From contig JBDNJM010000155.1 in NCBI GenBank assembly GCA_041687755.1, positions 1 to 52,495 of the forward strand: 52,495 nucleotides of DNA. Direction: 5' to 3'. The stretch's first letter is position 1, and each line of letters begins with the position of its first letter. The translations under genes were made by a program, and so were the position numbers. Of this stretch, positions 8,168-16,863 are shown in pieces. Under the pieces are notes generated by a model. The model did no database searches. It worked only from the letters and a program-made list of their open reading frames with translations, and had not been told where the DNA came from. The DNA is from JBDNJM01 sp041687755 (GTDB lineage: Bacteria > Planctomycetota > UBA1135 > GCA-002686595).

Positions 8168-9052
8168 TTAGGGCTGCAACAGCAGCGCAACCGGGTTGCT
8201 CACATACTCCACGCGCAGCGCCGGATCCACGACGACGAACGCGTGATGCAAGGTTTCGCCGACGAGCTGCGGCGCTACGCCGGGCGGAACCGTCAGGAAC
8301 GCCTGGGCGCTGGCGGCCGCGTCCAGGGTCCCCAGCGACCCGCTCAGCGGCGGCGTGTTCGGCGCGGTCGCGGTCTTCACGAGGTAGCCGTCCAGGTTCA
8401 GCGGAATCAGGAACCCCCCCAGCGGCAGTCCGGGGCTCGTGCCCGAGCGGCTGCCCAGCAGCAGGACCTTGTATCCGGCTAGTTCGAGCGGCGCGAACAG
8501 CTCGAAGTTCTGAACGCCACCGGTGCTCAACGACACCGCTTCGACGTCCGCGTCGAGGGCTGGGCTGTAGCGCAGGTTCGTGTAGCGCGCGGTGGCGAAG
8601 CAATCGATGCTGAAGCCACCCAGCGTCGCGTCCAGCGTCAGGCACTCGTCCGGCTCCACCTGCACGCTCCACGTACCCGTGAACTCGAGCGGGAACGGCC
8701 CGGAGCTGCCGCCTTGGTCGAGCTCCTCACTCTCGGCAACGCTGAACGTGCCGCAGCCCAACGCCATCTGGTTGGCGAACTCCGTGCAGTACGAGTCCGG
8801 CGCCTGCGAGGGGTCGGTGTTGAGCTGCACGTCCATGGTCAAGCGCCCCGGGCCGGGCACCACCGTGCTGGCCTGCTCTGCGTAGCTGACCAGATACCCC
8901 GTCTCGAGCAGCAGCAGCTCCGGCGCGACCGTCACGTTGGCGGTCGTTGCCCAGACCAGGTCGTCGAACGAATCCACCTGGGCCCGGAGCCCCGGCGCGA
9001 GTGGTCCCGCCGCTAGGGGCAGGGCCATCAACGCACAACGAACAAGCTGCAT
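8168..9052 (-). CDS. Secreted protein with planctomycete C-terminal domain
   Basis: The 294-residue product has a Sec signal (MQLVRCALMALPLAAGPLAPGLRA) and a mainly beta middle part with four or five cysteines (for example QMALGCGTF, EPDECLTLDA, FSIDCFATA). The last 95 residues (from LLGSRSGTSPGLPLG) match the end of the protein at 11540-14443 in motif and order, including PLNLDGY and GETLHHAFVVVDP. This tail looks like a shared sorting or anchoring module; its function is not known to me. The ATG at 9050-9052 is preceded by AGGA. Nothing points to an enzyme activity. Confidence 0.82.
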   Translation of the reverse strand: MQLVRCALMALPLAAGPLAPGLRAQVDSFDDLVWATTANVTVAPELLLLETGYLVSYAEQASTVVPGPGRLTMDVQLNTDPSQAPDSYCTEFANQMALGCGTFSVAESEELDQGGSSGPFPLEFTGTWSVQVEPDECLTLDATLGGFSIDCFATARYTNLRYSPALDADVEAVSLSTGGVQNFELFAPLELAGYKVLLLGSRSGTSPGLPLGGFLIPLNLDGYLVKTATAPNTPPLSGSLGTLDAAASAQAFLTVPPGVAPQLVGETLHHAFVVVDPALRVEYVSNPVALLLQP

Positions 9053-9480
9053 GAGTCGATCCTGGGCAAGGGGCGGGGCCGCGGCGATCCGGAGGGACCG
9101 CGGATGCAAGGCGAGGGCGCGCGGCGCCGAAGCTGGACGGCGCCGGGGACTCCTGTCGCTGGCCGCCGAGTCAGTCCCCGAGCATCGCCCGACACACGCC
9201 CACGGGACGCGCGCTCAGGGACTACCGGCTACTTCACGGTACACGCCCCCCCCAATTCTGGCTCTCCCCCGTTCCGATTCCCCTGCCGGGGCCCCCCGGG
9301 TCGCCCAAACACCTGGCGCAGCTCCCAAAACCGCGATCCCCACCCCAGAAACCCCTCAAACCGCCCTGACTCGGTCACAGGCACGTCCGACTCCGTAGCC
9401 TTGGCTCTATAGGCCCCCATCTCTATCGCCGACGCGGCGAACGGTGGCCCCACACCAACACCAACCCCCATAGAGAACAG
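9053..9480. other. 428-bp gene-free divergent intergenic region
   Basis: The region separates the minus-strand secreted protein from the plus-strand selenoprotein gene, so it should hold both promoters. The plus-strand candidate is around CTATAGG near 9407-9413, which is weak. No coding frame, repeat or clear operator was seen. It is C-rich toward the right end. Confidence 0.5.
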
Positions 9481-9789
9481 ATGAAGCATCTGATCCTTGC
9501 GGGGCTCCTCGCGGTGCCCGTTGCTCTTGTTTCCTGCCAGTCAGGACAAGACACGGTCGCCTCCGCGGAAGCCTCGGTCGTCACCCTCGAAGTCACCGGA
9601 ATGACCTGAGGCGCGGGATGCCCCCCGAAAGTGCGGTCTGCACTTTCGACCGTCCCCGGAGTCACTGAAGTCGACGTCGATTACGACGCCAAGACCGCCA
9701 AGGTCCACTTCTCCGACGAAGCCCCGTCCGCTGCGGCCATGACGGCCGCCCTCGAAGAGGCCGGCTTCGGCTGCGCCATCTCCGAGTAG
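9481..9789 (+). CDS. HMA-domain lipoprotein selenoprotein (in-frame UGA, Sec43)
   Basis: Read through the TGA at 9607-9609, the frame gives 102 residues: a lipoprotein signal (MKHLILAGLLAVPVALVSC, Cys19), a short linker, and one heavy-metal-associated domain (about 33-100). The metal loop reads GMTUGAGCPPKV, with Sec43 in the position of the first cysteine and Cys47 as the second; VRSALSTVPGVTEVDVDYDA and AMTAALEEAGFGCAI complete the beta-alpha-beta-beta-alpha-beta fold. Homologous HMA domains with CxxGC spacing are known to me from planctomycetes. The codons after TGA keep the domain intact to TAG 9787-9789, and a 9-bp hairpin with loop GGUCU lies 16-38 nt after the UGA. Without Sec insertion the product would be a 42-residue stub. 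Likely role: binding or redox handling of a soft metal or selenium/mercury species at the cell surface (inference). selA/B/C/D are not in the window. Confidence 0.82.
9626..9648 (+). promoter_or_regulatory. SECIS-like hairpin for Sec43
   Basis: CGAAAGTGC (9626-9634) and GCACTTTCG (9640-9648) form a perfect 9-bp stem closing the loop GGTCT. The loop begins 25 nt after the UGA, within the range for bacterial SECIS elements. GGUCU is also the apical loop sequence of the E. coli fdhF element (from memory), where G and U contact SelB. There is no bulged U in this stem. Confidence 0.75.
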
Positions 9790-9845
9790 TCCTCCCGGGA
9801 CACCCTGAACAGGGCGGCGACCAAGGACCCGCCCCGTTCGACCGA

Positions 9846-9880
9846 GTCGGCGGCTCGCGCATTCAGCGCGGGCCGCCGAC
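9846..9880 (+). terminator. 15-bp hairpin terminator after the selenoprotein gene
   Basis: GTCGGCGGCTCGCGC pairs with GCGCGGGCCGCCGAC around loop ATTCA (one G-U pair) and is followed by TGTCGTTT. It lies 57 bp past the TAG stop, which supports the longer reading frame as the true gene end. Confidence 0.7.
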
Positions 9881-10043
9881 TGTCGTTTAGGGCCGCTCCA
9901 CCCCGGGGTCCTCGTCGTCGCGCCCAGGCCCCGCGCAGGGACGGATATGGGGGCGCCTCGGCAGACGCAAACCACACCCCGGCGGGCCAGCGGTGCGCGG
10001 GGTCGAAGCCGCCCGACCTCGCTGGCCCGAACCCTGCTCAGCC

Positions 10044-11174
10044 TCAGCCCTGCAGGCTCGCCAAGGCCTTCGCTTCCGCCTCCGCCGACGGCCACCCGCG
10101 CGCCCGCTCGCGGCGCTCCTCGCTCTGCTCCAGCCACCAGGCGTGCGTGTCCCGGACCGTGTCGGCCAGTGAGCGGTGCGTCAGCCCTGCTGCGACCGCT
10201 GCCGTCGCGTCCGTGCGTTGGTTGAGGCGCGAGGCATCGAACATGGGCGTCGCGAAGCCCGCCTCCTGCAGCTGTTCCAGAGTCGCCCAGTGCTGCTGAA
10301 TCGGTCCCGCGCAAGTTGCCCGCAGGCCGTGCAACAGCTGCTCGTTCGTCGTCGGTGACACCGGTCCTACCGCGTTGAAGGCGCCCGCCGTGCGGTCCTC
10401 GACGAGCCGGACCACGAACGGGCACAGGTCGCGCACGTCGATCCAGTTCACCTGTCGCTCCGGGTGGGCGGGGCAAACCATGTCGCCGCCGCGCGCGGCT
10501 CGGTCGACCCAGTAGGTAAAGCGATCGGTTGTGTCGCCCGGACCGACGATGTAGCAGGGCCGGACCGCGGTCCCACGCTCGCCGTAGATCTCGCGCACGA
10601 TTCGATCGCCCTCCGCCTTGAGCGGGCCGTAGGTCGCTCCCGTCACGCGCTCAACGTCAGGCTCGAGCGAGGCGTGCAGCGGAGCGTCCCGGCGCGCGAC
10701 TTGCACGCCAGCTTCCAGCGGTGCGCTAGCGTAGTCGTAGACCGCCACGGTCGAGATGTAGAGGTAGTGCCCGACCCGGTCCTTGAGCAGCTCCGCCGAG
10801 TCGCGCACGTGGCGCGGAACGTAGCCCGAGTTGTCGATCACGACGTCCCAGCGCCGCTCGCCCTCGAGAACGGACAGGCCGGCGTCCTTGCGCGCGTCCC
10901 GATCCCCCACGAGCTCCTCCACGCGATCCCCGTACATCCCCGCGTTGCGCCCGCGGTTGAAGGTGCTGACGCGGTGCCCACGGGCGAGAGCGTACTCAAC
11001 TTGATGCGGGCCGATGAAGCCGGTCCCGCCCAGAATGAGGATCGAGAGGGACTCCGCCGCGGGTTCGACCCCGCGCACTTCGGTCTGCGGGCGCGCCAGC
11101 GCGTCGGAAGCGAGCGCGCTGCCCGCGGCGAGAGCTGCGGCCGAGCCTAAGAACTGCCGTCGTGAGTTGGTCAT
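10044..11174 (-). CDS. Tat-exported NAD-dependent epimerase/dehydratase
   Basis: The 376-residue protein opens with a twin-arginine signal (NSRRQFLGSAAALAAGSALA), so it should be folded with its cofactor before export. The Rossmann motif is ILILGGTGFIGPH (about 46-58), followed by DVVIDNSGYVPRHVRDSAEL and the SDR-type YISTVAVY then YGPLKAEGD, which supplies the catalytic Tyr-x-x-x-Lys. It belongs to the extended SDR family that epimerises, reduces or dehydrates nucleotide sugars or related compounds. Tat-exported versions are common in planctomycetes and are poorly characterised. It is divergent from the secreted protein at 11540. Confidence 0.88.
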   Translation of the reverse strand: MTNSRRQFLGSAAALAAGSALASDALARPQTEVRGVEPAAESLSILILGGTGFIGPHQVEYALARGHRVSTFNRGRNAGMYGDRVEELVGDRDARKDAGLSVLEGERRWDVVIDNSGYVPRHVRDSAELLKDRVGHYLYISTVAVYDYASAPLEAGVQVARRDAPLHASLEPDVERVTGATYGPLKAEGDRIVREIYGERGTAVRPCYIVGPGDTTDRFTYWVDRAARGGDMVCPAHPERQVNWIDVRDLCPFVVRLVEDRTAGAFNAVGPVSPTTNEQLLHGLRATCAGPIQQHWATLEQLQEAGFATPMFDASRLNQRTDATAAVAAGLTHRSLADTVRDTHAWWLEQSEERRERARGWPSAEAEAKALASLQG

Positions 11175-11539
11175 TCACACATCATCCGGGGCGAGGTCGC
11201 CCGCGTCCATGTCCCGCGCGGCACGCGATCGAGTGCGACGCTCCTCCCCTGCCCACACGCGCAGGCGAGGCGGCGTGGGCTGCGGCTCGACTCAGCCCCT
11301 TGCACCCCCCGCTCTCCGGCGCGGCAGCCCACACGAGCCTGCGCCCCGGCAGAGCGACGCGGCCGGCGCCCACCCCGCCCGAGCGAGGGAGGGCAGCCGA
11401 GTAGGGCCACTGGAGAGCGGCCGATCCCACCAGAAGACCCGTGACAGCGGGCGCGGCCGCTCGATGAGTCCTGGGAGCCCGGGATTCGACCTCCCCGCGT
11501 AGCTTCGTACCTGCCCCCTCCACCTGCCCTCCCCCACCC
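11175..11539. other. 365-bp divergent intergenic region
   Basis: No coding frame or repeat was recognised. TAGCTT at 11500-11505 fits the TANNNT pattern seen elsewhere and could be the -10 box of the gene starting at 11540, but with a leader of about 28 nt. Confidence 0.4.
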
Positions 11540-14443
11540 ATGAGCCCCATCGCCTCGCTCCAGCCCTTAGCCGCTCTGTTGCTGGCCTCCGCGGCACTCG
11601 CTGACGAACTCACGCTCAACTTCGAGACAACCGTCGGGGCCTTCGTCGCCGTCGACCCGAACGCCACCGCGGCCGTCGCGGTCGGCGATGCGGTCGCGTA
11701 CGTCACGCTCCCCGAGAGCAGCGGCGAGACCCGGCTCGAACTGTTCGACGCCGCCGGCGGGCTGCGCTGGTCGCGAGCCGTCACGTCCCCGTCGAACCCC
11801 GGCACCTTCCGATCGATCTGCGCCGCCGACGGCGACTCCCTGGTCCTGACGCTCACCACGCGTCAGCCGAGCGCCGAACTGGTGCTCCTCGTCGAGGCCT
11901 TCCACGCCTCCAGCGGGCTGCCCGCCTGGAACCGCACGCTGACCGAGAGCGCCGCCCCCACGTCACTGGACGGGGAACTGCGGTCCGCCGCAGACCTCGT
12001 CGCGGTCCTGCGGACGAGCAACGCCTCGTTCGGCGCTGCGGGCTCCTCGCACGTCAGCTTCCTGGACGTCGCCAACGGCGCCCTGCGCGACACCAGCGCG
12101 ACCTCGGTCATGGAGGCCCCCAACCTGTTCCTGGACCCGGCGGCCACGCTCGCCGTGCTCTGGAACCGGGACGGCGCCCTGGAGGCCACCGATCCCTCCA
12201 ACGCCGCTGCGCTCTGGTCGCAGTTCACGGACACCTTGCCGACGTCGCTCGCCCTGGGCAGCGGCGCGACCGCCCTGGCCCTCGGCGGCGGCGGCCAGGT
12301 GCTCGCGCGCTCCGACGGCGCTGGAACCATGGCCTTCGACTCCAACACCGGAGCGCTGCTGTGGAGCGACGCCCTGATCCCGGCGCGCGATGTCGTGACC
12401 TATGACGAGACCAGCTTCTTCGCGGCCGGGATGGTCGACTTCGGGGGCGCGGACGGCGACCACCGGTTCGGCCGACTCAATGCCTTCACCGGTCAGACGA
12501 TTTGGCTCGACAGCACGCCCCTCTTCGGCGCGGCCTCCTCGGCCCTGTGGCTGAAGCACGTCCACGCCGGCGCTGACGCCGCCGCCAATCGCGTGGCCTT
12601 CGCCCGCCAGGGCCTGTTCGTCCTGAACGCCACGACGGGCGAAGTCCTGTCCGCGACACCGCTCGACAACGGCCCCGACGGCCAGAACGATCTGCTACGG
12701 CTCTCAGGAGCCGAATGGGTGACGTTCAGCGCGTCGCCGCTGTTCGGCCCAGTCCAGACCCTGCAGGCCTTCGCGCCGCTCGGCGGTGCGCCGTTCTGGA
12801 CGGTCGGCTCCACCGAACAGGAACCGGCCAGCAGCACGAGCGTCTGGTGCGACATGCCCACCGACGGCGAGACCGCCCATTCGATCTGGGCCTATCCCAA
12901 CTTCGAGCCCCTAGCCGCAGGCCGCGGCTTCTACCAGGTCCGCGACGCTTCCTCGGGCGACCTGCTCGCCTCCTGGCCCCTGCCGTTCGTCGAGAACCGC
13001 ACCTTCGCCCTGTCCCCCGACGGCTCACGTATCGCCGTGGCGCGCATCGGCAGCTCGGGCAGCTCGGTCCCCGTCGAGGTCGAGCTCCGCGATCCCATGA
13101 CCGGTGCGCTGATCGGCGAGCATCAGTTCTCTCAGAACGCGTTCACCGACCCCGGCGCACTCGCCTGGCGCGCAAACAGCAATCGCTTGACCGTCGCCTT
13201 CGAGTCCATAAGCGGCCTGATCGCCGGTTCGCTTTCCAAGGCCGGCGCCATCCAGTGGACGCGCACCGTCTACCCCTTCTCCGGGGGCAATAGTGCCTCC
13301 GACCCGATCCTCTCCGTCGACCCGAGCAACGGCGACGTGTTCCTCAGCGCCAGCCTGCGCGAGTCCATCGACCGCTCCTTGTACTTGGCGCACCTGCGCG
13401 GCAGCAACGGACAGATCCTGGGCACGAACACCTGGAACCCGCCGGACGGCCCGGGGACCCTGGCGCTGCAGCAGGTCGATGAACCGCTTGGCCTGTTCGT
13501 CGCGCCCGCTGACGATCGCGGCTACGCGGTCGTGGTCAGCAACTCCTCCGACGAAGTCATCCACGTGGTCGCCTTCGCGCTCTCGGACCTGGGGATCGCT
13601 GGCGAGCTGCCCATCGGCGCCGGGTCTGCGGAGACGGAACTGCTCCGCAGCGGATCGGTCATGACGTCCGACGCCAGAACGCTGTTCCTCTCGAGCGTGA
13701 CCGAGCCCCTGTCCTTCGCACCCGACCGCATGCTCCTCGCCGCGGTCGACCTGCCCGATCTCGAGCTGCGCTGGCAGGAGCGCATCGACACGCCCCAAGC
13801 CAAGTTCGGCCAGGTCGCCCTGCTCAACGACCGCGTCGCGGCCGTCGCCACCGCCAACTTCAGCCTGCCCGGCACCCTCGGCCTGATCGATCTCGCCGAC
13901 GGCGCAACTCTCGCAGTCACCGAGACCCCCGAAGGGTTCGGCGTGGCTGGCTTCCCCGGCAGCGGCGAAGCCAACCTCGCCGGCAGCCAGGGCCGCCTCT
14001 GCCTCCTGGGCGAGCGCCAAACGACCCTGCAGGTCTCCAGCATCCAGGGGCTCGAGGCCGGCCCGCTCCTGACGAGCCGCTCCCAGCTTTCGGGCGGCCC
14101 GCTGAACCTCCTGCTCGACACCCAAGAGTCCAGCACCGGTCGTTCCTATTGGTTCCTCGGCACGCGCAGCGGCACCACCCCGGGCGTCCCGCTCGGCTCC
14201 GTGACCGTGCCTCTGAACCTCGACGGCTACTCGCTCTACTTGATCAACAAGGCCAACCAGCCACCCCTGATCAACACCTTCGGCAACCTCGACAACCAGG
14301 GCACCATGCGCGCGCAGATCGTCTACCCCACGTTGGACCCGTCCTTGTTCGGCCAGACGCTGCACCACGCCGCGATCACCTGGGACCCCCTCGGCTTCGA
14401 CGTCGACTTCGTCACCGAAGCCCTGCCGCTGACCCTCGGCTAG
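11540..14443 (+). CDS. Large secreted beta-propeller-like protein with planctomycete C-terminal domain
   Basis: The 967-residue product has a Sec signal (MSPIASLQPLAALLLASAALA). The body consists of repeated beta-sheet blades of PQQ/quinoprotein-like type, with phrases such as TMAFDSNTGALLWSDAL, RLNAFTGQTIW, VLNATTGEVLSA and ELRDPMTGALIGEHQF, each with the blade-ending aromatic. The last 100 residues hold the shared domain LGTRSGTTPGVPLG, PLNLDGY, NQPPLINTFGNLD and GQTLHHAAITWDP, also seen at the end of the protein at 8168-9052. It is probably a surface or exported binding protein; no catalytic residues are recognisable. No Shine-Dalgarno sequence is visible before the ATG. Confidence 0.85.
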   Translation: MSPIASLQPLAALLLASAALADELTLNFETTVGAFVAVDPNATAAVAVGDAVAYVTLPESSGETRLELFDAAGGLRWSRAVTSPSNPGTFRSICAADGDSLVLTLTTRQPSAELVLLVEAFHASSGLPAWNRTLTESAAPTSLDGELRSAADLVAVLRTSNASFGAAGSSHVSFLDVANGALRDTSATSVMEAPNLFLDPAATLAVLWNRDGALEATDPSNAAALWSQFTDTLPTSLALGSGATALALGGGGQVLARSDGAGTMAFDSNTGALLWSDALIPARDVVTYDETSFFAAGMVDFGGADGDHRFGRLNAFTGQTIWLDSTPLFGAASSALWLKHVHAGADAAANRVAFARQGLFVLNATTGEVLSATPLDNGPDGQNDLLRLSGAEWVTFSASPLFGPVQTLQAFAPLGGAPFWTVGSTEQEPASSTSVWCDMPTDGETAHSIWAYPNFEPLAAGRGFYQVRDASSGDLLASWPLPFVENRTFALSPDGSRIAVARIGSSGSSVPVEVELRDPMTGALIGEHQFSQNAFTDPGALAWRANSNRLTVAFESISGLIAGSLSKAGAIQWTRTVYPFSGGNSASDPILSVDPSNGDVFLSASLRESIDRSLYLAHLRGSNGQILGTNTWNPPDGPGTLALQQVDEPLGLFVAPADDRGYAVVVSNSSDEVIHVVAFALSDLGIAGELPIGAGSAETELLRSGSVMTSDARTLFLSSVTEPLSFAPDRMLLAAVDLPDLELRWQERIDTPQAKFGQVALLNDRVAAVATANFSLPGTLGLIDLADGATLAVTETPEGFGVAGFPGSGEANLAGSQGRLCLLGERQTTLQVSSIQGLEAGPLLTSRSQLSGGPLNLLLDTQESSTGRSYWFLGTRSGTTPGVPLGSVTVPLNLDGYSLYLINKANQPPLINTFGNLDNQGTMRAQIVYPTLDPSLFGQTLHHAAITWDPLGFDVDFVTEALPLTLG

Positions 14444-14481
14444 TCCGGGGCCCTAGCGGAGCGGGGGCGACGAGCGCGCTC

Positions 14482-15036
14482 CTACTCCGCGGCGATCGCG
14501 GCGACCGGCTCGCTGAGGAAGCCGCCGAGCAGCGCCTTGCTCACGGCCCCACGGCGCTCCAACCAGGCCTCGACCTCGGGCCGCCCGCCCGGGAACTCCT
14601 GCAGCGAGCGACCGCCCAGATAGGAAGCACCGCAGTCACCGCAGAAGTTGCCCGGCTGCAGCGGCTGCCCGCACGCGCAGTGCCGGGTCAGCACGTCTCC
14701 GCAGTACTGGCAGTACTTGGAGCTGGCGCGGAAGAACCGCGGTCGGAACAGCACGCCCTCGTCCGTGCCGACGGCGACGCTCGTCGGGCAGTCGGCACCT
14801 GAGCAGATCGTCAGCGGATCCTGCTCGGCCTCCTTGAAGGTCGCCTCGTCGATGCCGAGCTGCCCGGCGAGCTCGCGGATCTTGTCGATCCCGAGCGAGC
14901 CCTTGACCCCCTTCTCGAATCCGCTGATCTGGCTCTGCGACACGCCGATCCGGGCGGCGAGCTCCCCTTGTGTGAGGCGATCGCGCTTGCGCCGTTCGCG
15001 GCTGAGCGCACCCAGAAAGGAGAGGTCGAGTTTCAT
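14482..15036 (-). CDS. XRE-family regulator with C-terminal zinc ribbons
   Basis: The 184-residue protein starts with a Cro/C1-type helix-turn-helix (about 5-65: LTQGELAARIGVSQSQISGF is the recognition part). The second half carries cysteine pairs typical of zinc ribbons: ICSGADCPT (about 78-86), YCQYCGDVLTRHCACG, and NFCGDCGASY. The tail ends in a hydrophobic helix (VSKALLGGFLSEPVAAIAAE). It is likely a transcription factor whose ribbon domain binds Zn and mediates protein or DNA contact. A GATAGA-N7-TCTATC inverted repeat upstream could be its own operator. It is convergent with the beta-propeller gene, with 38 bp between them. Confidence 0.85.
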   Translation of the reverse strand: MKLDLSFLGALSRERRKRDRLTQGELAARIGVSQSQISGFEKGVKGSLGIDKIRELAGQLGIDEATFKEAEQDPLTICSGADCPTSVAVGTDEGVLFRPRFFRASSKYCQYCGDVLTRHCACGQPLQPGNFCGDCGASYLGGRSLQEFPGGRPEVEAWLERRGAVSKALLGGFLSEPVAAIAAE

Positions 15037-15088
15037 CGGGAGACGAGCGTGCGGTGGGGGAGGGGAAGATCTCCGTCAGCGAGCGCGA

Positions 15089-15128
15089 ATCATAGCCACA
15101 CCCCCTGGGGATAGACTGGGGATCTATC
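15089..15128 (-). promoter_or_regulatory. Candidate promoter and operator of the XRE regulator
   Basis: On the minus strand TATGAT (15089-15094) fits a -10 box about 50 nt before the start codon. Just upstream, GATAGA (15110-15115) and TCTATC (15123-15128) form an inverted repeat with a 7-nt spacer, well placed for an autoregulating XRE dimer. No good -35 box was found. Confidence 0.35.
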
Positions 15129-15222
15129 TCGCATCAGCTCCGCATCGACTGTTCATCGAGTTCGGACAAGATTCGCTCGTACCGGAGCCACCACAACCCC
15201 TGTGAGTCCCGGGAGGCAGGAG

Positions 15223-15322
15223 CCCCAATATATTGGGGGCCAGCGGCCCCTGAAGCCCGCAGGCACTTGTGGATAACTCGGGGAGAGCGCCCTTCCATTT
15301 GATCCGAGGTCGATGTGGAGAA
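15223..15322. other. AT-centred palindrome and DnaA-box-like sites in a 606-bp gene-free region
   Basis: The gap 15037-15642 has no convincing gene. CCCCAATATATTGGGG (15223-15238) is a perfect 16-bp palindrome with an unusual AT core for this GC-rich DNA. TGTGGATAA (15268-15276) is the exact complement of the DnaA box TTATCCACA, and TGTGGAGAA (15314-15322) differs by one base. No replication genes are nearby, so I do not call an origin. Confidence 0.4.
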
Positions 15323-15642
15323 GTCGGTAGCAACCTGCGCTCGAACTCCCCTCCCCCGCCGCCGCCGCGACTTTCGAGGACTTCGAACGACACGCCTATC
15401 GCCCTGCCCGGTCCATCCCCTGCACCGAGGACGAGCCGACCGCAGGCGCTGATGAGCATCCACTCGCTCACTGCCCCGAACTTGTCCTCGTCGGCACCCG
15501 CGGCCGGGCGCCGAGGGTCCGAAGGTCTTCCGCCCGCGACCACCGGACCCTGCCCGGCCGCCCTATCCGCCGGCTGCTCTAGGGCCCGCGCCGACGCGAG
15601 TCCAGCCGCTCAAGGCACCGGACCGACGGTTGATCGACCGCT

Positions 15643-16851
15643 CTACCACCCCGCGCCGACCGCCGTCGGCTGCTCCACCGCCGCAAGGAATGCTCCGATG
15701 ATCTCGTCGAGTCGACTCCGATCAACCCAGCGCAGGACCAACACCATGTCGTTGGCGGCATCGAGGTACACGATGTTGCTGCCGGCCCCGCGGAAGGTCA
15801 CGGCCTCCTCGGGCGCCGACGGGAGCGGCCGGGTGAGTTCACCGTGCTCCCCGATCCCGGGCGTGTTCAGGAACCAGTTCATGACGCCGTAGGTCGGCCG
15901 GACCGGCGTCGGCTCGCGGGCGTAGTCGATCCACTCACCGGCCACGATCCGCTCCTCGCCCCACATGCCGTTGCGCTGCATCAACAGCCCGAACCGAGCC
16001 TGGTCCCGCGTGCTGACGAACATGCCACCCCCGTGGTGCCCGCCTCCGCTGACCGACTCGACGCGCAACCCATCCACCGTCGTCCAAGAGGTCGAGTACC
16101 CGTGCCAATGCCACGTCCGCGATGCCCCGATCCGATCCATGACCCGCCCGCGCAGGACCCTCGGAAGCGGCTCGCGCCACAGCTCGAGCGCAGCGTACGC
16201 CAGCAGATTCACGCGCACGTCGTTGTACTTCCACGTCGTCCCCGGCTCGTTCCTCGGCTGAGCGCGCAGTTGCTCGTCGGTCAAGCCGCCCGCCGGCGGC
16301 CGATCCGCCCAGTCCGCCTTGCCCCACAGCGTCCCGCGCCAGTCACTCGTCTGGCGCAGCAGATGATCCCAGGTGATGCGCTCGTTCCACTCGCCCGCGA
16401 ACTCGTCGATCCCCAGCCGCGCGCCGACCGACTCGTGGACGCTCTCGATCAGCCCGTCCTGCAGAGCCAGCCCGACCAGAGTGGAGAGGTAGGTCTTCGT
16501 CACGCTGAACGTCATGTCCGGGCGCAGGGTGTCCCCCCACTCCGCGACGATGTACCCGCCACGCAAGAGCATCCCGTTCTGCGCCGCCCGCTCGCGCGTC
16601 GGCCCGACGATCTCGCTGTGCGGCTCGTGACCGAAGGTCGCGGCGATGTACTCGTCTAGCGCAATCGGCGTGTCGCTCTCCGCGTCCTGGGCAACTCGCA
16701 CGGCCTCCGTCAGGCGCTCCGCGTCGAAGCCCGCCTCCGCAGGACCGAGCCGCTCCCATGCGCTTCGGCTCGGCACGTAGTCGGAGACCGACTGGGTCCC
16801 GACTTCGGTCTGAAGGACGGGCAGCAGCAACACGAGCGAGGTGGTCCACAT
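15643..16851 (-). CDS. Serine beta-lactamase-family hydrolase, secreted
   Basis: The 402-residue product has a short signal (MWTTSLVLLLPVLQ) and the class C beta-lactamase/penicillin-binding fold: the nucleophile motif SVTK (Ser116, Lys119), the Tyr motif KYNDVRVN (Tyr209), and the third motif region SGGGHHGGGMFVSTRDQARF near the C-terminal half. The family covers class C beta-lactamases, D-amino acid peptidases and esterases; the sequence around the motifs resembles the broad beta-lactamase-related group rather than AmpC. It probably acts in the periplasm. The start is supported by TAGGGT 6 nt before the ATG. Confidence 0.85.
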   Translation of the reverse strand: MWTTSLVLLLPVLQTEVGTQSVSDYVPSRSAWERLGPAEAGFDAERLTEAVRVAQDAESDTPIALDEYIAATFGHEPHSEIVGPTRERAAQNGMLLRGGYIVAEWGDTLRPDMTFSVTKTYLSTLVGLALQDGLIESVHESVGARLGIDEFAGEWNERITWDHLLRQTSDWRGTLWGKADWADRPPAGGLTDEQLRAQPRNEPGTTWKYNDVRVNLLAYAALELWREPLPRVLRGRVMDRIGASRTWHWHGYSTSWTTVDGLRVESVSGGGHHGGGMFVSTRDQARFGLLMQRNGMWGEERIVAGEWIDYAREPTPVRPTYGVMNWFLNTPGIGEHGELTRPLPSAPEEAVTFRGAGSNIVYLDAANDMVLVLRWVDRSRLDEIIGAFLAAVEQPTAVGAGW

Positions 16852-16857
16852 CCCACC

Positions 16858-16863
16858 ACCCTA
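16858..16863 (-). promoter_or_regulatory. TAGGGT -10 box, leaderless-type
   Basis: On the minus strand TAGGGT is followed by 6 nt and then the ATG at 16849-16851. Confidence 0.5.

Noticed and set aside
11045..11085. T-arm-like GGTTCGACCC suggesting a tRNA
   Set aside because: It lies inside the epimerase coding sequence and no acceptor stem or anticodon arm could be built around it.
15223..15322. Replication origin
   Set aside because: Only one exact DnaA box, no cluster, and no dnaA, dnaN or parAB genes nearby.
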